Positions 7,133-15,302 of a stretch of DNA of 64,000 nucleotides are shown here, one piece after another. The stretch is from an uncultured Bacteroidales bacterium. Lineage in GTDB: Bacteria; Bacteroidota; Bacteroidia; Bacteroidales; Bacteroidaceae. Made by a program: the position numbers and the translations under genes. The notes under the pieces are model-generated. The model had not been told where the DNA came from. It searched no databases and saw only the letters and a list, made by a program, of their open reading frames with translations. The stretch is taken from positions 1-64,000 of the forward strand of contig CADCIP010000012.1 of NCBI GenBank assembly GCA_902801485.1. Reading direction: 5' to 3'. Each line of letters begins with the position of its first letter. Within the stretch, counting starts at the first letter, position 1.

Positions 7133-9781
7133 TTAGTTGTTCTTGATGTGAACATCCCGCTGGGGGAAAGGAATCTCTATATTGTTCGCGTTCAGCGTAT
7201 TATAGATAATTTCCTTTACACGGCCAGTCAACGCCACCTTCTCCTCTACCAACATCCAGATGCATACAGCCAAATCCACGCTGCTATCACCAAAATTCAC
7301 AAAGGTTACTTTCAGCGGTTGTTCCTCGACATTGGTAATGCTCTGCCCGTCGGCATTCTTCTCCTGACAAACAGGCATGAGTGCATCGGTAAGCATTTGG
7401 CGTACTTCTTCCACATTGCTTCCGTATGCCACACCGATAGGGATTTTAATCAGTTCATAACGGTGGTTGCGCGTCATATTCTTAAAGTTCTTACTGAAGA
7501 GAGCGCTGTTCATAAACGCTATTACGCAACCGTCAGCTGTTACAATCTGTGTACTCTGGTATGTAATGCTTTCAACCTTTCCGGCAATACCGTCGCATTC
7601 TATATAATCACCAACATGAATTCGTCCTGTCATCAGCGAGATACCATAGAAGAAGTTCTCCAGAATACTTTGCATGGCAAAACCAAGACCTGTAGCCAGA
7701 CCTGCTCCGACAATACTGATACCGCTCCTTGGTACATCCAGCACCACCAATACAATAATGAAATAGATACCCCAACATAGAATGCCTATGACATTACGCG
7801 CCAAGGTCAGGTTCAGCGTTTCATTCTCAGCGAGCAATTTACGTCTGTAATGACAATAGAATCCGCGAATTCCATAATTAAGATAACGGAACACAAACCA
7901 TAATGCAGCCACTGCACTCAGGCGATCCAGGGAAATACGAATCAGGTCCTTCTGATTAACAATATCCATACGGAAGAAAGACTCGCAGAGACTTGTCATC
8001 TCGAACACTCGGGAAGCCCAATAAATACTAAAGAAGACCGAAGCGACTGCGAAAACAGGAACCAAGGTAAGCTTAAAGAGATCATAAACCCATGTTTCGG
8101 ATATATAGTCGCCATGTTGGATTTTCTTCTTCAGTTCCTTCATCTCGTCAGCTATGTCTTCACCGTTTTCTTTCTTTTCCTTCAGGTCCGGACGTAACTT
8201 AGACAACAGAACACGTTCTTCGTACATCTCCATCAGATAGTATATGCACGTTACCGTCATAATAGCAGTCAACTGGAATGTCCACCAAATCATTATCTGC
8301 ACCGCAAACAGCGAGAAACCTACCCACGATGCCAAACAAGCCACAACCATAACCAAACTGGTTGCATGCATATACATGATGTCGAGCATGGGAAGATAAC
8401 CACGATGTTTCTTAGATACCCTCCATTGCCAAATGCAGAAGCCTAACAAGACAGGAGGAAATATAAGGTTAACCATCAAATTGGGAATCAGAACGATTCT
8501 GAACAGGATTACGACAAAAGAAAGGGACATCAGAGGCAGATAAATAATGGCCGCATGACGCATCTGCTCGCCCTTGAGACGTATATACAGACTCAGGAAG
8601 ATAACCTCCATCAACCAAGCCATATTAATTATCTGGGCCGTTCCCATCTGTATAAAATTCCGATGAATGGACGAACGGACAATCATTACAATAACAGCAA
8701 ACAAGGCTATACCAACAACATTATTCAGCATCTGACGCTTCAGTTTGAAAGCATCACTACGCCACCTCTTGGGTAACAGCCACCTGAGAACAACATAACT
8801 GACAGAAAGGGAAAGAGCCAGGTAGAATATCAGGAATACACTAATAAATAACACCGGGGCACCACGCCACTCAGAATAAGTCTTTTCATGCCCTTCAAAA
8901 GGCTTGTATTTAGAATCCATAGCACCCTTGGCCATCATCATCTGAATAGGAAAGGTCTTCAGAATCTTAAAGAAATTATCGCCTCCGTTCTTGAAGATGT
9001 TGTCCTGTAACAACTTATACCTGCTCCTTGCAAACTGATTCAGTTCCTCTACCTTGCCGCTCACACTCTTATAATAGGTGTTTTCTGCATCCAGTTTTTC
9101 AAGGAATTGCTGCAAGTTATCGCGTAAAGTTATCGAATACTTAAGGCAGGCTGCACGGTCTATCAGCTGTTGCCCTGACAGATACAGAGGTTCCGGGGTT
9201 CCCTTCCCGCCTTCTGCCTCGGCACGTTCTAACATCTTCAGATCTTTTTCCTGCATATTATCCCTGACTTCAAGCAGAGAATCTTTCTTTTCCGCAAGAG
9301 AATCAATAGCCTGCATCAGGATACTGTCATTCTCCGTCAGCACGCTGTCAGCATCCGACAGGCTTACAGGCGGCATGCTCTTTAGCGACTGAATCAATGC
9401 ATCGTATCTTTCTATTTCTTGCTTAACACGTGCAATAATCTTTTCGTATTGATGCATCTTGCTGTCACGGTTATGAAGGTCGTGAAACAAGTTGGTAGCC
9501 TGCTGACAGGCGTATGCCATATCAAAGGTATTGTCAGTTGTCTGCGAGTAGAGCATCAGACCTATCTGCTCGCACTGATGCATATAGCTTACCAACTGCT
9601 GATGCTGCTGTGTTCCTTGCTGTTCGTACATGGCCATAAAGGTCTGCTGCTGCTCGTATTTTGTTTGCAGCTCAGCCTTCAGCACACCCAAGGTGCGAGC
9701 TAAATCACGTTCTTTCAGCACAGCATTTGCCGGCATCAAACATACCAGCAACAATATCGTAAATAACAGTATTTTCTTCAT
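7133..9781 (-). CDS. Large MscS-family mechanosensitive channel
   Basis: An 882-residue inner-membrane channel. A signal peptide (ends near ANA, residue 20) is followed by a long, Gln/Glu-rich, probably coiled-coil periplasmic region (about 20-290), then many membrane segments (about 300-670). The MscS pore and beta domain follow, with GISIVGAGLATGLGFAMQSI and GRIHVGDYIECDGIAGKVE. A C-terminal cytoplasmic domain ends in IEIPFPQRDVHI, typical of MscS proteins. The size and extra helices resemble the MscK/YnaI-like large class. It is the last gene after mtaB and a glycosyltransferase; the gap to the latter is 13 bp. Confidence 0.9.
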   Translation of the reverse strand: MKKILLFTILLLVCLMPANAVLKERDLARTLGVLKAELQTKYEQQQTFMAMYEQQGTQQHQQLVSYMHQCEQIGLMLYSQTTDNTFDMAYACQQATNLFHDLHNRDSKMHQYEKIIARVKQEIERYDALIQSLKSMPPVSLSDADSVLTENDSILMQAIDSLAEKKDSLLEVRDNMQEKDLKMLERAEAEGGKGTPEPLYLSGQQLIDRAACLKYSITLRDNLQQFLEKLDAENTYYKSVSGKVEELNQFARSRYKLLQDNIFKNGGDNFFKILKTFPIQMMMAKGAMDSKYKPFEGHEKTYSEWRGAPVLFISVFLIFYLALSLSVSYVVLRWLLPKRWRSDAFKLKRQMLNNVVGIALFAVIVMIVRSSIHRNFIQMGTAQIINMAWLMEVIFLSLYIRLKGEQMRHAAIIYLPLMSLSFVVILFRIVLIPNLMVNLIFPPVLLGFCIWQWRVSKKHRGYLPMLDIMYMHATSLVMVVACLASWVGFSLFAVQIMIWWTFQLTAIMTVTCIYYLMEMYEERVLLSKLRPDLKEKKENGEDIADEMKELKKKIQHGDYISETWVYDLFKLTLVPVFAVASVFFSIYWASRVFEMTSLCESFFRMDIVNQKDLIRISLDRLSAVAALWFVFRYLNYGIRGFYCHYRRKLLAENETLNLTLARNVIGILCWGIYFIIVLVVLDVPRSGISIVGAGLATGLGFAMQSILENFFYGISLMTGRIHVGDYIECDGIAGKVESITYQSTQIVTADGCVIAFMNSALFSKNFKNMTRNHRYELIKIPIGVAYGSNVEEVRQMLTDALMPVCQEKNADGQSITNVEEQPLKVTFVNFGDSSVDLAVCIWMLVEEKVALTGRVKEIIYNTLNANNIEIPFPQRDVHIKNN

Positions 9782-9794
9782 AATTCTATAACTT

Positions 9795-10811
9795 TCAACT
9801 CACCAACTCATTATACGTCTTTTTCCCCTTGACATGATACTGCCACAAGAGACTCTTTTGGAAAAGGAATTCCCGGGAATGCACCACCGTAGCCTGCATA
9901 TTCTTCTCCCTATCCAAGCGGAAGCCGGCTCTTATCTTCCGGAAAGCCCAGCGGCCTCTCCATACAGCCAGACAACTGCCGAATTGTGCTGTAAGGAAGA
10001 AATACAGACATGCCAAAGCATCAAGCCAGAAGCGGCGGCGCATCACGTTCTTTAACTGGTCATCAGGCAGATTCTTATATAACAAAATCATATTGTTACG
10101 GAAGTTCAGAAACGTCTTACGGCTGTTTTGCTTAGGTAGCGAGGCACCTCCTACATGATATACCACACTCTTGGGTACACAGACTATCTTATACCCCCTC
10201 GCCCGTAAGCGCCAGCAAAGGTCTATTTCCTCCTGATGGGCAAAGAAACGGGCATCCAGTCCGCCTGCTTCCCAATACTGTTTGCTGCGTATCATCAATG
10301 CCGCCCCAGTAGCCCATACGACAGGAATTACCGTATCATATTGAGCCAAATCCTCCTCAACTGTATTAAAGACCCGTCCCCTACAAAAAGGATAACCCAG
10401 ATAGTCTATGTAACCGCCACAGGCACCGGCATATTCCAGCATGGAACGGTTCCATTCGCATCGTATCTTCGGTTGACAGGCAACAACATCCTTATGAGCA
10501 TCCATATACGAGAGCATGGGAGCCAACCAACCTTCTGTAACCTCCACATCACTGTTCAGCAGCAAATAGTATTCCGCTTCCACTTGTTTTAAAGCCTGAT
10601 TGTAACCCTCGGCAAACCCATAGTTCTTGTCAAGGGTTATGGTTCTGACCTCAGGAAACTCCGTCTCCATCACCTTCAGCGAATCATCTTTGCTGGCATT
10701 GTCGGCAACAATCACCTCAGCCTCCTGACTGTAATTCACCACAGAGGGCAGAAACTTACGAAGCATGCCTGCCCCATTCCAATTCAATATTACTATTGCA
10801 ATTCGATTCAT
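9795..10811 (-). CDS. Glycosyltransferase family 2
   Basis: A 338-residue GT-A glycosyltransferase. The N-terminus AIVILNWNGAGM, the nucleotide-binding NSDVEV (in place of DxD), ATGAALMIR, and HQEEIDLCWRLRARGYK are typical of the rhamnosyltransferase-like (WcaE/RfbF-type) GT2 branch. A C-terminal hydrophobic stretch suggests membrane association. Its start overlaps the mtaB end by 4 bp (ATGA), so the genes are coupled. The acceptor glycan cannot be told; no other polysaccharide genes are nearby. Confidence 0.9.
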   Translation of the reverse strand: MNRIAIVILNWNGAGMLRKFLPSVVNYSQEAEVIVADNASKDDSLKVMETEFPEVRTITLDKNYGFAEGYNQALKQVEAEYYLLLNSDVEVTEGWLAPMLSYMDAHKDVVACQPKIRCEWNRSMLEYAGACGGYIDYLGYPFCRGRVFNTVEEDLAQYDTVIPVVWATGAALMIRSKQYWEAGGLDARFFAHQEEIDLCWRLRARGYKIVCVPKSVVYHVGGASLPKQNSRKTFLNFRNNMILLYKNLPDDQLKNVMRRRFWLDALACLYFFLTAQFGSCLAVWRGRWAFRKIRAGFRLDREKNMQATVVHSREFLFQKSLLWQYHVKGKKTYNELVS

Positions 10812-12136
10812 ATCAATTCTGCTGTTAGCAGTTCTTCCTCACTGTCCCATTTTCCCAGACGTACGTTAACAATCTGGTTATCCAACTCATTTGCAGTATG
10901 GACTGCAACCTTTATATAATTATCCGTGAAACCATGCATAAGGCCTTTGGTCTTGCTGTGTTCCAACAATACGGGCCTCACCTGCCCGACAAACCGCTCA
11001 TAGAAGCCACGCAACTTCGCTTGGCTAAGTGCAATAATCTGCTGACTGCGTTCATGCTTCTGCTGGGCAGACACCACATAAGGAATCTGCAGAGCTTTTG
11101 TTCCGGGTCGCTCGCTGTAGCTGAAGACATGATACTGACTAACATCTATCTTCTCCATAAAGCCGAGTGCCTCACGGAACAACTCATCAGTCTCTCCCCG
11201 GGTTCCTACTATCACATCCACCCCGATAAACGCGTCCGGCATCAGTTCGCGCACGCGTGTAACCTTATTATAATATAATTGGGTATCGTACCGGCGATGC
11301 ATCAGACGCAACACCTCGTCACTTCCACTTTGCAGAGGGATATGGAAGTGAGGCATAAAGGCACGGCTTTGCGCACAAAACTGCAATACCTCGTCAGTCA
11401 GCAGATTGGGTTCAATGCTGCTGATACGGTAACGTTCAATTCCCTCTACCTTATCCAAGGCCTTTATCAGATCCAGGAAAGACTCACCGGTACTTTTGCC
11501 AAAGTCACCTATATTGACACCCGTTATCACAATTTCCTTTCCGCCCAGACGAGCAACCTCCTGCGCCTGTTCCACCATAGACTGTATGCTTCCGTTCCGG
11601 CTTCTGCCTCTTGCATAAGGTATGGTACAATAGGTACAGTAATAATCACAGCCGTCCTGTACCTTCAAGAAGTAACGCGTTCTGTCGCCACAAGAACAAC
11701 TGGGAACAAAGGTTCGAATATCTGCCGTCTTACTGGTATGATGCTCATGTGCCACCAAAGCCCTTTCCTCGGGCATCATAGGCAAGCGCTCAGCTATGAA
11801 CTGCAGGATTTGTCCCTTCTGTTCGCTCCCAAGAACCAAATCCACACCTTCCAAGGCCGAAACCTGATCTGGCTTCAATTGTGCATAACAACCAGTCACC
11901 ACAACCAAAGCACCGGGATGCCTGCGAACCATTTTACTAATGGCCTGCCTACACTTTGCATCAGCCACCTCAGTAACACTACAGGTATTGACAATGCAAA
12001 TGTCGGCCACTTCTCCCTTGCCAACAGTTTTCACGCCAGCCACCTGGAGTTGTTTACCGACAGTACTTGTCTCTGCAAAGTTCAGCTTGCAACCTAATGT
12101 AAAATATGCGGCTTTCTTGCCTTTAAAGTCATACAT
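10808..12136 (-). CDS. mtaB: tRNA t6A37 methylthiotransferase MtaB
   Basis: A 442-residue radical-SAM methylthiotransferase that converts t6A37 to ms2t6A37 in tRNAs. It has the MTTase N-terminal domain with three cluster cysteines (FTLGCKLNFAET, VNTCSVTE, VTGCYAQ) and the radical-SAM motif CDYYCTYC followed by IPYARGRSRNG. The class resembles Bacillus YqeV rather than MiaB. I chose ATG 12136 (MYDFKGKK); the frame is open upstream but the promoter TAACTTTG ends only 5 nt before this ATG. It heads a three-gene leftward operon. Confidence 0.93.
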   Translation of the reverse strand: MYDFKGKKAAYFTLGCKLNFAETSTVGKQLQVAGVKTVGKGEVADICIVNTCSVTEVADAKCRQAISKMVRRHPGALVVVTGCYAQLKPDQVSALEGVDLVLGSEQKGQILQFIAERLPMMPEERALVAHEHHTSKTADIRTFVPSCSCGDRTRYFLKVQDGCDYYCTYCTIPYARGRSRNGSIQSMVEQAQEVARLGGKEIVITGVNIGDFGKSTGESFLDLIKALDKVEGIERYRISSIEPNLLTDEVLQFCAQSRAFMPHFHIPLQSGSDEVLRLMHRRYDTQLYYNKVTRVRELMPDAFIGVDVIVGTRGETDELFREALGFMEKIDVSQYHVFSYSERPGTKALQIPYVVSAQQKHERSQQIIALSQAKLRGFYERFVGQVRPVLLEHSKTKGLMHGFTDNYIKVAVHTANELDNQIVNVRLGKWDSEEELLTAELI

Positions 12137-12141
12137 GGGTA

Positions 12142-12174
12142 CAAAGTTAAGAAAATTACAGATAATGAGCAAAA
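12142..12174 (-). promoter_or_regulatory. mtaB promoter abutting the start codon
   Basis: TTTTG (12174-12170, minus strand), a 20-bp spacer, then TAACTTTG (12149-12142). Only 5 nt separate the last G from the ATG at 12136, so transcription is expected to begin at or within about 2 nt of the start codon. Confidence 0.65.
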
Positions 12175-12375
12175 TCTTGTGTTTGTTTTTACAAAAAAAC
12201 CATTAGAAGGATAAATCAAGAACAAGACTTAAAGTGTGTTCGAACCATCAAAAAAGTATTTTATTCTGAAAATAGAGAAAAAACACATATGCTGATTTTC
12301 AGACAGTTAAGAAAAAAAATCAAAAAAAAGATAAAAAAAATAATAAAAAAAGATACAACGTATTGAAAAACTCCG

Positions 12376-12383
12376 TACCTTTG
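12376..12383 (+). promoter_or_regulatory. -7 element for the small lipoprotein gene
   Basis: TACCTTTG lies in a very A-rich region and is followed by an approximately 50-nt leader to the ATG at 12436. Confidence 0.55.
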
Positions 12384-12435
12384 CACCGTTTTAATAAGCA
12401 ATTGATTGTTTTACAGATTTAAAAAAGCAAAAAAA

Positions 12436-12624
12436 ATGAAAAAGTTAGCATTTTTGTTCGCAGCTGTAGTAGCTGTATCTTTCGCTTCTTGTGGTAACAC
12501 TACCGCTCAGAATGAGGAGACCGCCGATTCTACTATCGACTCTACCGCTGTTGAGACTTGTGACACAACTAGCTGCGCTGACACAACAGCATGTGATTCT
12601 GTTGCTGCTCCCGTAGCTGAGTAA
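12436..12624 (+). CDS. Small Thr/Asp/Cys-rich lipoprotein
   Basis: A 62-residue protein with a lipoprotein signal (MKKLAFLFAAVVAVSFASCG; lipobox FASC, Cys at residue 19). The mature part is short, acidic and repetitive (STIDSTAVETCDTTSCADTT), with three further cysteines and no hydrophobic core. I do not recognise a family. It is monocistronic, with its own -7 element upstream and a strong hairpin downstream. The frame opens 30 nt earlier, but that part lacks sense as a signal. Such proteins may be surface lipoproteins; function is unknown. Confidence 0.75.
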   Translation: MKKLAFLFAAVVAVSFASCGNTTAQNEETADSTIDSTAVETCDTTSCADTTACDSVAAPVAE

Positions 12625-12657
12625 TCAAGACTACAGAACAAAAAAAGTCTTAAAAAA

Positions 12658-12688
12658 GACGACATCCCAAGGATGCCGCCTTTTTTTT
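12658..12688. terminator. Bidirectional terminator after the lipoprotein and Nudix genes
   Basis: GACGACATCC (12658-12667) pairs with GGATGCCGCC (12671-12680). A T8 run follows on the + strand; read on the minus strand, G-U pairs make the stem complete and six Ts follow. It suits both converging genes. Confidence 0.75.
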
Positions 12689-12796
12689 ATTTATGAGGCA
12701 TTAGATAACCAAAGTCGTAAGTCCCTTATTGAATATAGGACAAAGATACTTCAGCCATACTTCTGGCCATATTCATGAGTATGCCTAGATGATGTC

Positions 12797-13240
12797 TCAA
12801 CTAATTTTAGCCAGTAAAACGGCATCCCGCATTATCTCCTCATGGTCGAAAGCTAATGGAGGCAAAGCCGACAGAGGGAACCATTTCGCCTTTGCCGCGT
12901 CATCCTGTGCCACGACAGCAACGGGTGCATCGACACGAGCCAAGTAAGCAACTGTGACAGTTCGTCCACGTGGATCTCTGTCCACTTTAGAATAAGCACC
13001 AATCTGCTGAAGTGACGACACTTTAAGGCCAGTTTCCTCTTCCAACTCGCGGATAGCACATTGCTCGGTAGTCTCATCCATATTCATGAAACCACCAGGA
13101 AAAGCCCAACAGCCCTTATAAGGCTCATTACCTCTCTGTACAAGCAGCACCTTTGGCTCTGACTCTTTTGATATTACAACACTATCGGCCGTAACTGCCG
13201 GCCTTGGATATTTATAAGTATATTCCATATTTTCAATCAT
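12797..13240 (-). CDS. Nudix hydrolase
   Basis: A 147-residue Nudix pyrophosphohydrolase. The Nudix box is complete (GG-FMNMDETTEQCAIRELEEETGL: Gly, x5, Glu, x7, REL-EE-TG). The upstream KGCWAFPGGF is typical of ADP-ribose/8-oxo-dGTP type enzymes; the substrate is not predictable. The ATG at 13240 overlaps the end of a 43-codon ORF by 8 bp; ATG 13228 is an alternative start. It is the last gene of the DUF4153 operon. Confidence 0.92.
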   Translation of the reverse strand: MIENMEYTYKYPRPAVTADSVVISKESEPKVLLVQRGNEPYKGCWAFPGGFMNMDETTEQCAIRELEEETGLKVSSLQQIGAYSKVDRDPRGRTVTVAYLARVDAPVAVVAQDDAAKAKWFPLSALPPLAFDHEEIMRDAVLLAKIS

Positions 13241-13364
13241 CTAAATCTTCGTCTAATTGAGCCCAATCTTCCTTTTCTCTCCATGAGTCACCTCCCCTCT
13301 TACCTGCATTATTCAAGGCACGAGCAAAAAAAAAGAATACTATTACAGCAATTATTATCCACAT
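13233..13364 (-). CDS. Small single-pass membrane protein (43 aa)
   Basis: An ORF of 43 codons begins at ATG 13364, 6 nt after the DUF4153 stop, and ends at TGA 13233-13235 inside the start of the Nudix gene. The product begins MWIIIAVIVFFFFARALNN (one membrane helix) and continues with a short charged, acidic tail ending in QLDEDLDD. The tight packing between two real genes and the 8-bp overlap support translation. I know no family for it. It may be a small membrane partner of the DUF4153 protein. Confidence 0.6.
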   Translation of the reverse strand: MWIIIAVIVFFFFARALNNAGKRGGDSWREKEDWAQLDEDLDD

Positions 13365-13370
13365 GATATT

Positions 13371-14978
13371 TCAAGAGCCTCTTTTATAGACATGAAAGTT
13401 ATAGCTGTCAACATACCAGACAACACTATCGTTGATACTGATATTATCGAGGACCAGCATTAGCGAGTCGTTCCGACAAGAGAATAATGGTTCGGGATTA
13501 TGCAGCAGCATAGTATCCTGGTGCAGGACGGCGTCGATGGGATATTCAAGAACAACGCTCCCGTCAGATTGCCTGACAGTAACACAACCATTTTTAAAGT
13601 CACATTTATATCCCTTTTCGGGAAGTAAGATATTGTATTCACCAAGATTCACCGGATTAATTCTTCTGTACATAATTTCGTTACCGGGATTCTGGGGATT
13701 CATATATCGGAAGTCGTACTCTGAGTAGGACCATTCGCCATATTGCTTATTAAACAGAACAGTTCCTGTTTCTTTCCGTACATAACTGATAACATTTGTA
13801 ACTTCCTTATATTTCTCGCATAACAGACTGTCCCGTGTAATGCTGCGCATATCTATCCGAGTATTCAGCTTGCCCGTTTTTGCATCTATCAGCTTCAGCT
13901 CGTCAGTTAATCCACAAAGTCTTTGCTTTTGGCAACTCAGACCGATGCGCTTGGCTGAGATGCCCGGAATATAGGTGAACAGGATTATGGCTGCACCTAA
14001 TAAAAAAGCCATCAACTGGTATCGGCGTGTGCACTTCCAGAACAGCATCAGCACAAAGAGTGTCATCAACATGCCTGCTACCATAAGATAGAACCGGCTC
14101 TCGGTAAAACTGTACATACGGATGCGATAGATGAAGCCGATCCAGTACATGATAAGCGCAGGAACGGCAATAAGTGAAAAATGACAGTAAAACCAGTCAT
14201 AGTACCTATGGCTGAGAATCGACTGTGCCATCCGACCAGCAAGCGCTACCGTAATAAAGCCCATTACCATCCAAGCCACACCGCCTTTGGGCAACTCCCA
14301 TAGAATAACAATCTTTATAAAGTAGATATAAAGGATGACTGTATAGATGATGATTGCCGGTGAAAGGATATAATTAAGAATGAGACGGATCACCTTTTCG
14401 GGCTCGCTCACATCATCCTCATCCTGCCGGACAAAGGTGAAGCAAACCTGAGGAGCCATCACAAACCAAATAAACATGAATATATATTCGAACAAACGTC
14501 CATCGCCCTTGACACCGAAAATATAAAGGAAAGAAGAAACGACAGCCATCACCGCCAAATTGAGGATGCCTGTTACAAGCAGGCCGGAAAACACCTGCGT
14601 GACAACATGAAGGGCATGGGCTGCAAAGGAACGGTTATCCATCCTTCTGTTACCAAGAACCAACAGAATGGCTGCCAGGACATAGGTGAACCCGAAACCG
14701 AAGGTCCACAGGAAGGGTTTCAGGTTTAAACACATCAGGGGTAGACAAAGGAAGAAAGAAGCCAGATAAGCCCAGCGGTTAACTCGCTGGAGCCAAAAAG
14801 AAAAAACTACCAGCGGAGCAAACAGCCACAGAATGTCTGCATTTAGTGGAGCAAGCAAGTTTTTATTCAGATCCAAGACTCCAATGATAAAAAACACCAA
14901 GCCCAGGGCGGCTTCTACTGGGAATCTGCGTGGGCTCTGCAACAGTTGCTGAAACAGGTTTTTCAGTTTTGTATTCAT
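13371..14978 (-). CDS. DUF4153-like polytopic membrane protein
   Basis: A 535-residue protein with about ten to twelve membrane segments over residues 20-345 and a soluble C-terminal domain (about 350-535) rich in beta-type sequence. It matches my memory of the Bacteroidales DUF4153 family; that assignment is by general pattern and not by a signature motif. The function is unknown. A -7 element (TACTTTTG, 15008-15001) precedes it. A small membrane protein gene and a Nudix gene follow on the same strand with tight spacing. Confidence 0.75.
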   Translation of the reverse strand: MNTKLKNLFQQLLQSPRRFPVEAALGLVFFIIGVLDLNKNLLAPLNADILWLFAPLVVFSFWLQRVNRWAYLASFFLCLPLMCLNLKPFLWTFGFGFTYVLAAILLVLGNRRMDNRSFAAHALHVVTQVFSGLLVTGILNLAVMAVVSSFLYIFGVKGDGRLFEYIFMFIWFVMAPQVCFTFVRQDEDDVSEPEKVIRLILNYILSPAIIIYTVILYIYFIKIVILWELPKGGVAWMVMGFITVALAGRMAQSILSHRYYDWFYCHFSLIAVPALIMYWIGFIYRIRMYSFTESRFYLMVAGMLMTLFVLMLFWKCTRRYQLMAFLLGAAIILFTYIPGISAKRIGLSCQKQRLCGLTDELKLIDAKTGKLNTRIDMRSITRDSLLCEKYKEVTNVISYVRKETGTVLFNKQYGEWSYSEYDFRYMNPQNPGNEIMYRRINPVNLGEYNILLPEKGYKCDFKNGCVTVRQSDGSVVLEYPIDAVLHQDTMLLHNPEPLFSCRNDSLMLVLDNISINDSVVWYVDSYNFHVYKRGS

Positions 14979-15000
14979 AAGGCTTTATTTTTATCGTACA

Positions 15001-15008
15001 CAAAAGTA
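15001..15008 (-). promoter_or_regulatory. -7 element of the DUF4153 operon
   Basis: TACTTTTG on the minus strand, 22 nt before the ATG at 14978. Confidence 0.5.
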
Positions 15009-15114
15009 TGCTTATTTTTCAGATTAAAATAAATAATAATGTTAATTAGTCTTTCTCTTAAGTTTCTTTAAGTATAGACAATCTGATTTCGGGCTTGCAG
15101 ACCTATCGTCGAAA

Positions 15115-15271
15115 ACACTTCCGCTCGGAAATAAAAAAAAACGATTTTTATTTTTGCATTCCGCTCGATTTGCACTACCTTTAAAACAAAAATCTCGAAG
15201 ATAGGCTGCACCTCGGGAATAAAAATAAAATCTGTTTTATTTTGTATTCCGCTCGATTTGCACTACCTTTG
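15115..15271 (+). repeat. Two tandem palindromic promoter-bearing repeats
   Basis: The 25-bp sequence from ATTCCGCTCG to CACTACCTTT occurs identically at 15158-15182 and 15246-15270. Each copy is the right arm of an AT-rich hairpin: GGAAATAAAAA with TTTTTATTTTTGCATTCC in unit 1, and GGGAATAAAAATAAAA (15215-15230) with TTTTATTTTGTATTCC (15235-15250) in unit 2. Unit 2 carries a full promoter (TTTTG 15240-15244, 19-bp spacer, TACCTTTG 15264-15271) for the metallophosphatase gene. Unit 1 has lost the final G of its -7 element (TACCTTTA). The TTTTGTATTCCGCTC part recurs at 26974-27108. Confidence 0.75.
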
Positions 15272-15302
15272 CCCCAGAAGAAGAACTTAATCTGACATAC
15301 TT

